Origin: Lachnoclostridium sp. UBA5890
GTDB taxonomy: Bacteria; Bacillota; Clostridia; Lachnospirales; Lachnospiraceae
Length of the DNA stretch: 32,375 nucleotides
Assembly (NCBI GenBank): GCA_002431395.1
Contig: DJEU01000046.1
Span: 1-32,375, forward strand
Direction: 5' to 3'
In this document: piece by piece, positions 32,204-32,375 of the stretch
Position numbering within the stretch: position 1 is the first letter of the stretch
Layout: each line of letters begins with the position of its first letter
Notes under the pieces: generated by a model
The model's input: only the letters and a program-made list of their open reading frames with translations
Databases searched by the model: none
What the model was told of the DNA's origin: nothing
Position numbers and translations under genes: made by a program

Positions 32204-32289
32204 GGAGAGGTGTCCGAGTGGTTTAAGGAGCCGGTCTTGAAAACCGGTGACTCCGAAAGGGGCCGTGGGTTCGAATCCCACCTTCTCCG
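32204..32289 (+). tRNA. tRNA-Ser (UGA)
   Basis: 86 nt with acceptor GGAGAGG/CTTCTCC (one G-U pair), anticodon loop CTTGAAA (anticodon TGA), a long class II variable arm (TGACTCCGAAAGGGGCC), the T loop GTTCGAATC and discriminator G. CCA is not encoded. Confidence 0.96.
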
Positions 32290-32336
32290 TTTCGAGTAAC
32301 AACTCGATGAATTGAATACATTTTATGAATTCAGCT

Positions 32337-32375
32337 GGAGAAGTACCCAAGTGGCTGAAGGGGCTCCCCTGGAAA
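32337..32375 (+). tRNA. tRNA-Ser (GGA), 5' part
   Basis: GGAGAAGTACCCAAGTGGCT begins a class II tRNA, and the sequence reaches an anticodon loop CTGGAAA (anticodon GGA) before the window ends. It follows the first tRNA-Ser by 47 bp, probably on the same transcript. Confidence 0.88.

Overview
The window looks like a chromosomal segment of a gut-type Lachnospiraceae member (class Clostridia). The evidence is moderate-to-low GC, strong AGGAGG ribosome binding sites, a recA-recX-rny block, fibronectin-III and DUF6273 secreted proteins, a PrcB-type lipoprotein, and the tsaE-tsaB / rnz-like / tsaD order. The family is inferred from gene content; genus and species cannot be fixed from sequence reading alone.

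Layout. 1-490 is a mosaic tandem repeat array with no gene. 590-4069 holds recA (own promoter with a LexA/SOS box), recX and rny (own promoter inside the end of recX, then a strong terminator). 4224-10633 is a probable operon: a surface arylsulfotransferase-like lipoprotein, two ABC half-transporters that form an asymmetric heterodimeric exporter, and nadA. 10640-12230 is a decaying extracytoplasmic-function sigma / RsiV-like anti-sigma locus. The sigma gene has only its region 4 half and a one-base frameshift, and the third gene carries an in-frame TAG. 12275-16336 encodes a 1353-residue secreted multidomain protein.

16430-16775 is the most unusual part: a 36-residue hydrophobic peptide gene with a sequestered ribosome binding site, 5'/3' long-range complementarity and a convergent antisense promoter. 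This is the layout of a type I toxin-antitoxin system. Next come a broken HExxH-protein gene (minus strand), tRNA-Trp (minus), and a ~186 bp cloverleaf-forming inverted-repeat element abutting the end of pgi. pgi and an AEC-family carrier follow, both on the minus strand with separate promoters.

20443-27441 carries a PrcB-like lipoprotein, a membrane GGDEF(degenerate)-EAL protein, a small conserved minus-strand gene, a large membrane-anchored propeller/C39-like protein, cytidine deaminase and an RsmF-type rRNA methyltransferase. 27511-32096 carries a YcxB-like protein, tsaE, tsaB, a small zinc-ribbon protein, an RNase Z-like hydrolase, a single-span membrane protein and tsaD; TsaB, TsaD and TsaE together build the tRNA t6A modification. 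The window ends with tRNA-Ser(UGA) under a near-consensus promoter and the start of a second tRNA-Ser(GGA).

Housekeeping genes are intact. Three small accessory genes (sigma fragment, amber-interrupted ORF, HExxH fragment) each show a single-base lesion, suggesting local decay or, less likely, assembly errors.
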